A DNA stretch of 13,483 nucleotides from Alphaproteobacteria bacterium (GTDB taxonomy: Bacteria > Pseudomonadota > Alphaproteobacteria > Micavibrionales > UBA2020). Position numbers and translations under genes: made by a program. Where the stretch lies: positions 1 through 13,483 of the forward strand of contig JAQSWE010000031.1 of assembly GCA_029266795.1 (NCBI GenBank), read 5' to 3'. Below, in pieces: positions 13,472 to 13,483 of this stretch (position 1 is the stretch's first letter; every line of letters begins with the position of its first letter). Below the pieces are notes generated by a model. The model saw only the letters and a list, made by a program, of their open reading frames with translations. It made no database searches and was not told the origin of the DNA.

Positions 13472-13483
13472 GTGAACATACTC
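13472..13483 (+). CDS. Start of a gene running off the window, possibly nuoA
   Basis: GTG at 13472 opens V(M)-N-I-L and continues to the window edge. GAGGA (13460-13464) lies 7 nt upstream, an ideal ribosome-binding distance. Four codons cannot identify the gene. I suggest NADH-quinone oxidoreductase chain A only because hup, tRNA-Val, tRNA-Asp and nuoA are neighbours in alphaproteobacteria as I remember it, and some NuoA proteins begin in a similar way. A longer alternative start at GTG 13436 in another frame is less well placed. Confidence 0.35.

Overview
The window looks like a chromosomal segment of an alphaproteobacterium. The evidence is an HU gene end followed by tRNA-Val(TAC), the gene families present, the moderately GC-rich codon use and TTGAC-type -35 elements. 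It opens with the last 14 codons of an HU gene and tRNA-Val. It closes with tRNA-Asp(GTC) and a GTG start behind a good ribosome binding site, which by remembered gene order (lon - hup - tRNA-Val - tRNA-Asp - nuoA) may be nuoA. Everything between the two tRNAs would then be a lineage-specific insertion. No integrase, transposase, IS element, phage gene or CRISPR array was seen.

Left half (about 250-4980). A small ankyrin-repeat protein converges, 1 nt apart, on a YbaL-type Kef K+/H+ antiporter with a C-terminal TrkA-N domain. Next on the minus strand come a proline iminopeptidase-like alpha/beta hydrolase and, 3 nt upstream of it, a larger ankyrin protein with a Pro/Ala linker and an unrecognised C-terminal domain. 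These last two look like one operon.

Middle (about 5000-11990). This is the unusual part. Four plus-strand genes follow one another: a von Willebrand A-like protein with an altered MIDAS motif, a 579-residue coiled-coil protein, a 787-residue Hsp100/Clp-type ATPase, and a single-pass membrane protein whose outer part resembles DUF1523. In the ATPase the first AAA+ ring has lost its catalytic residues while the second ring is intact. Between the first and second genes lies a 705-nt region with no convincing gene. It holds a strong hairpin, a duplicated TGCGGTACTATA box, a candidate promoter and a roughly 465-nt leader with hairpins and CTGACGAAG repeats. Two further hairpins separate the coiled-coil and ATPase genes. 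A strong rho-independent terminator closes the block. A sensible but unproven reading is a protein-remodelling system: ATP-driven unfoldase, coiled-coil scaffold, VWA adaptor and envelope-anchored partner.

Right end (12000-13483). A cation diffusion facilitator with a very His-rich N-terminus (Zn2+/Cd2+-type metal site) precedes tRNA-Asp and the presumed nuoA start.
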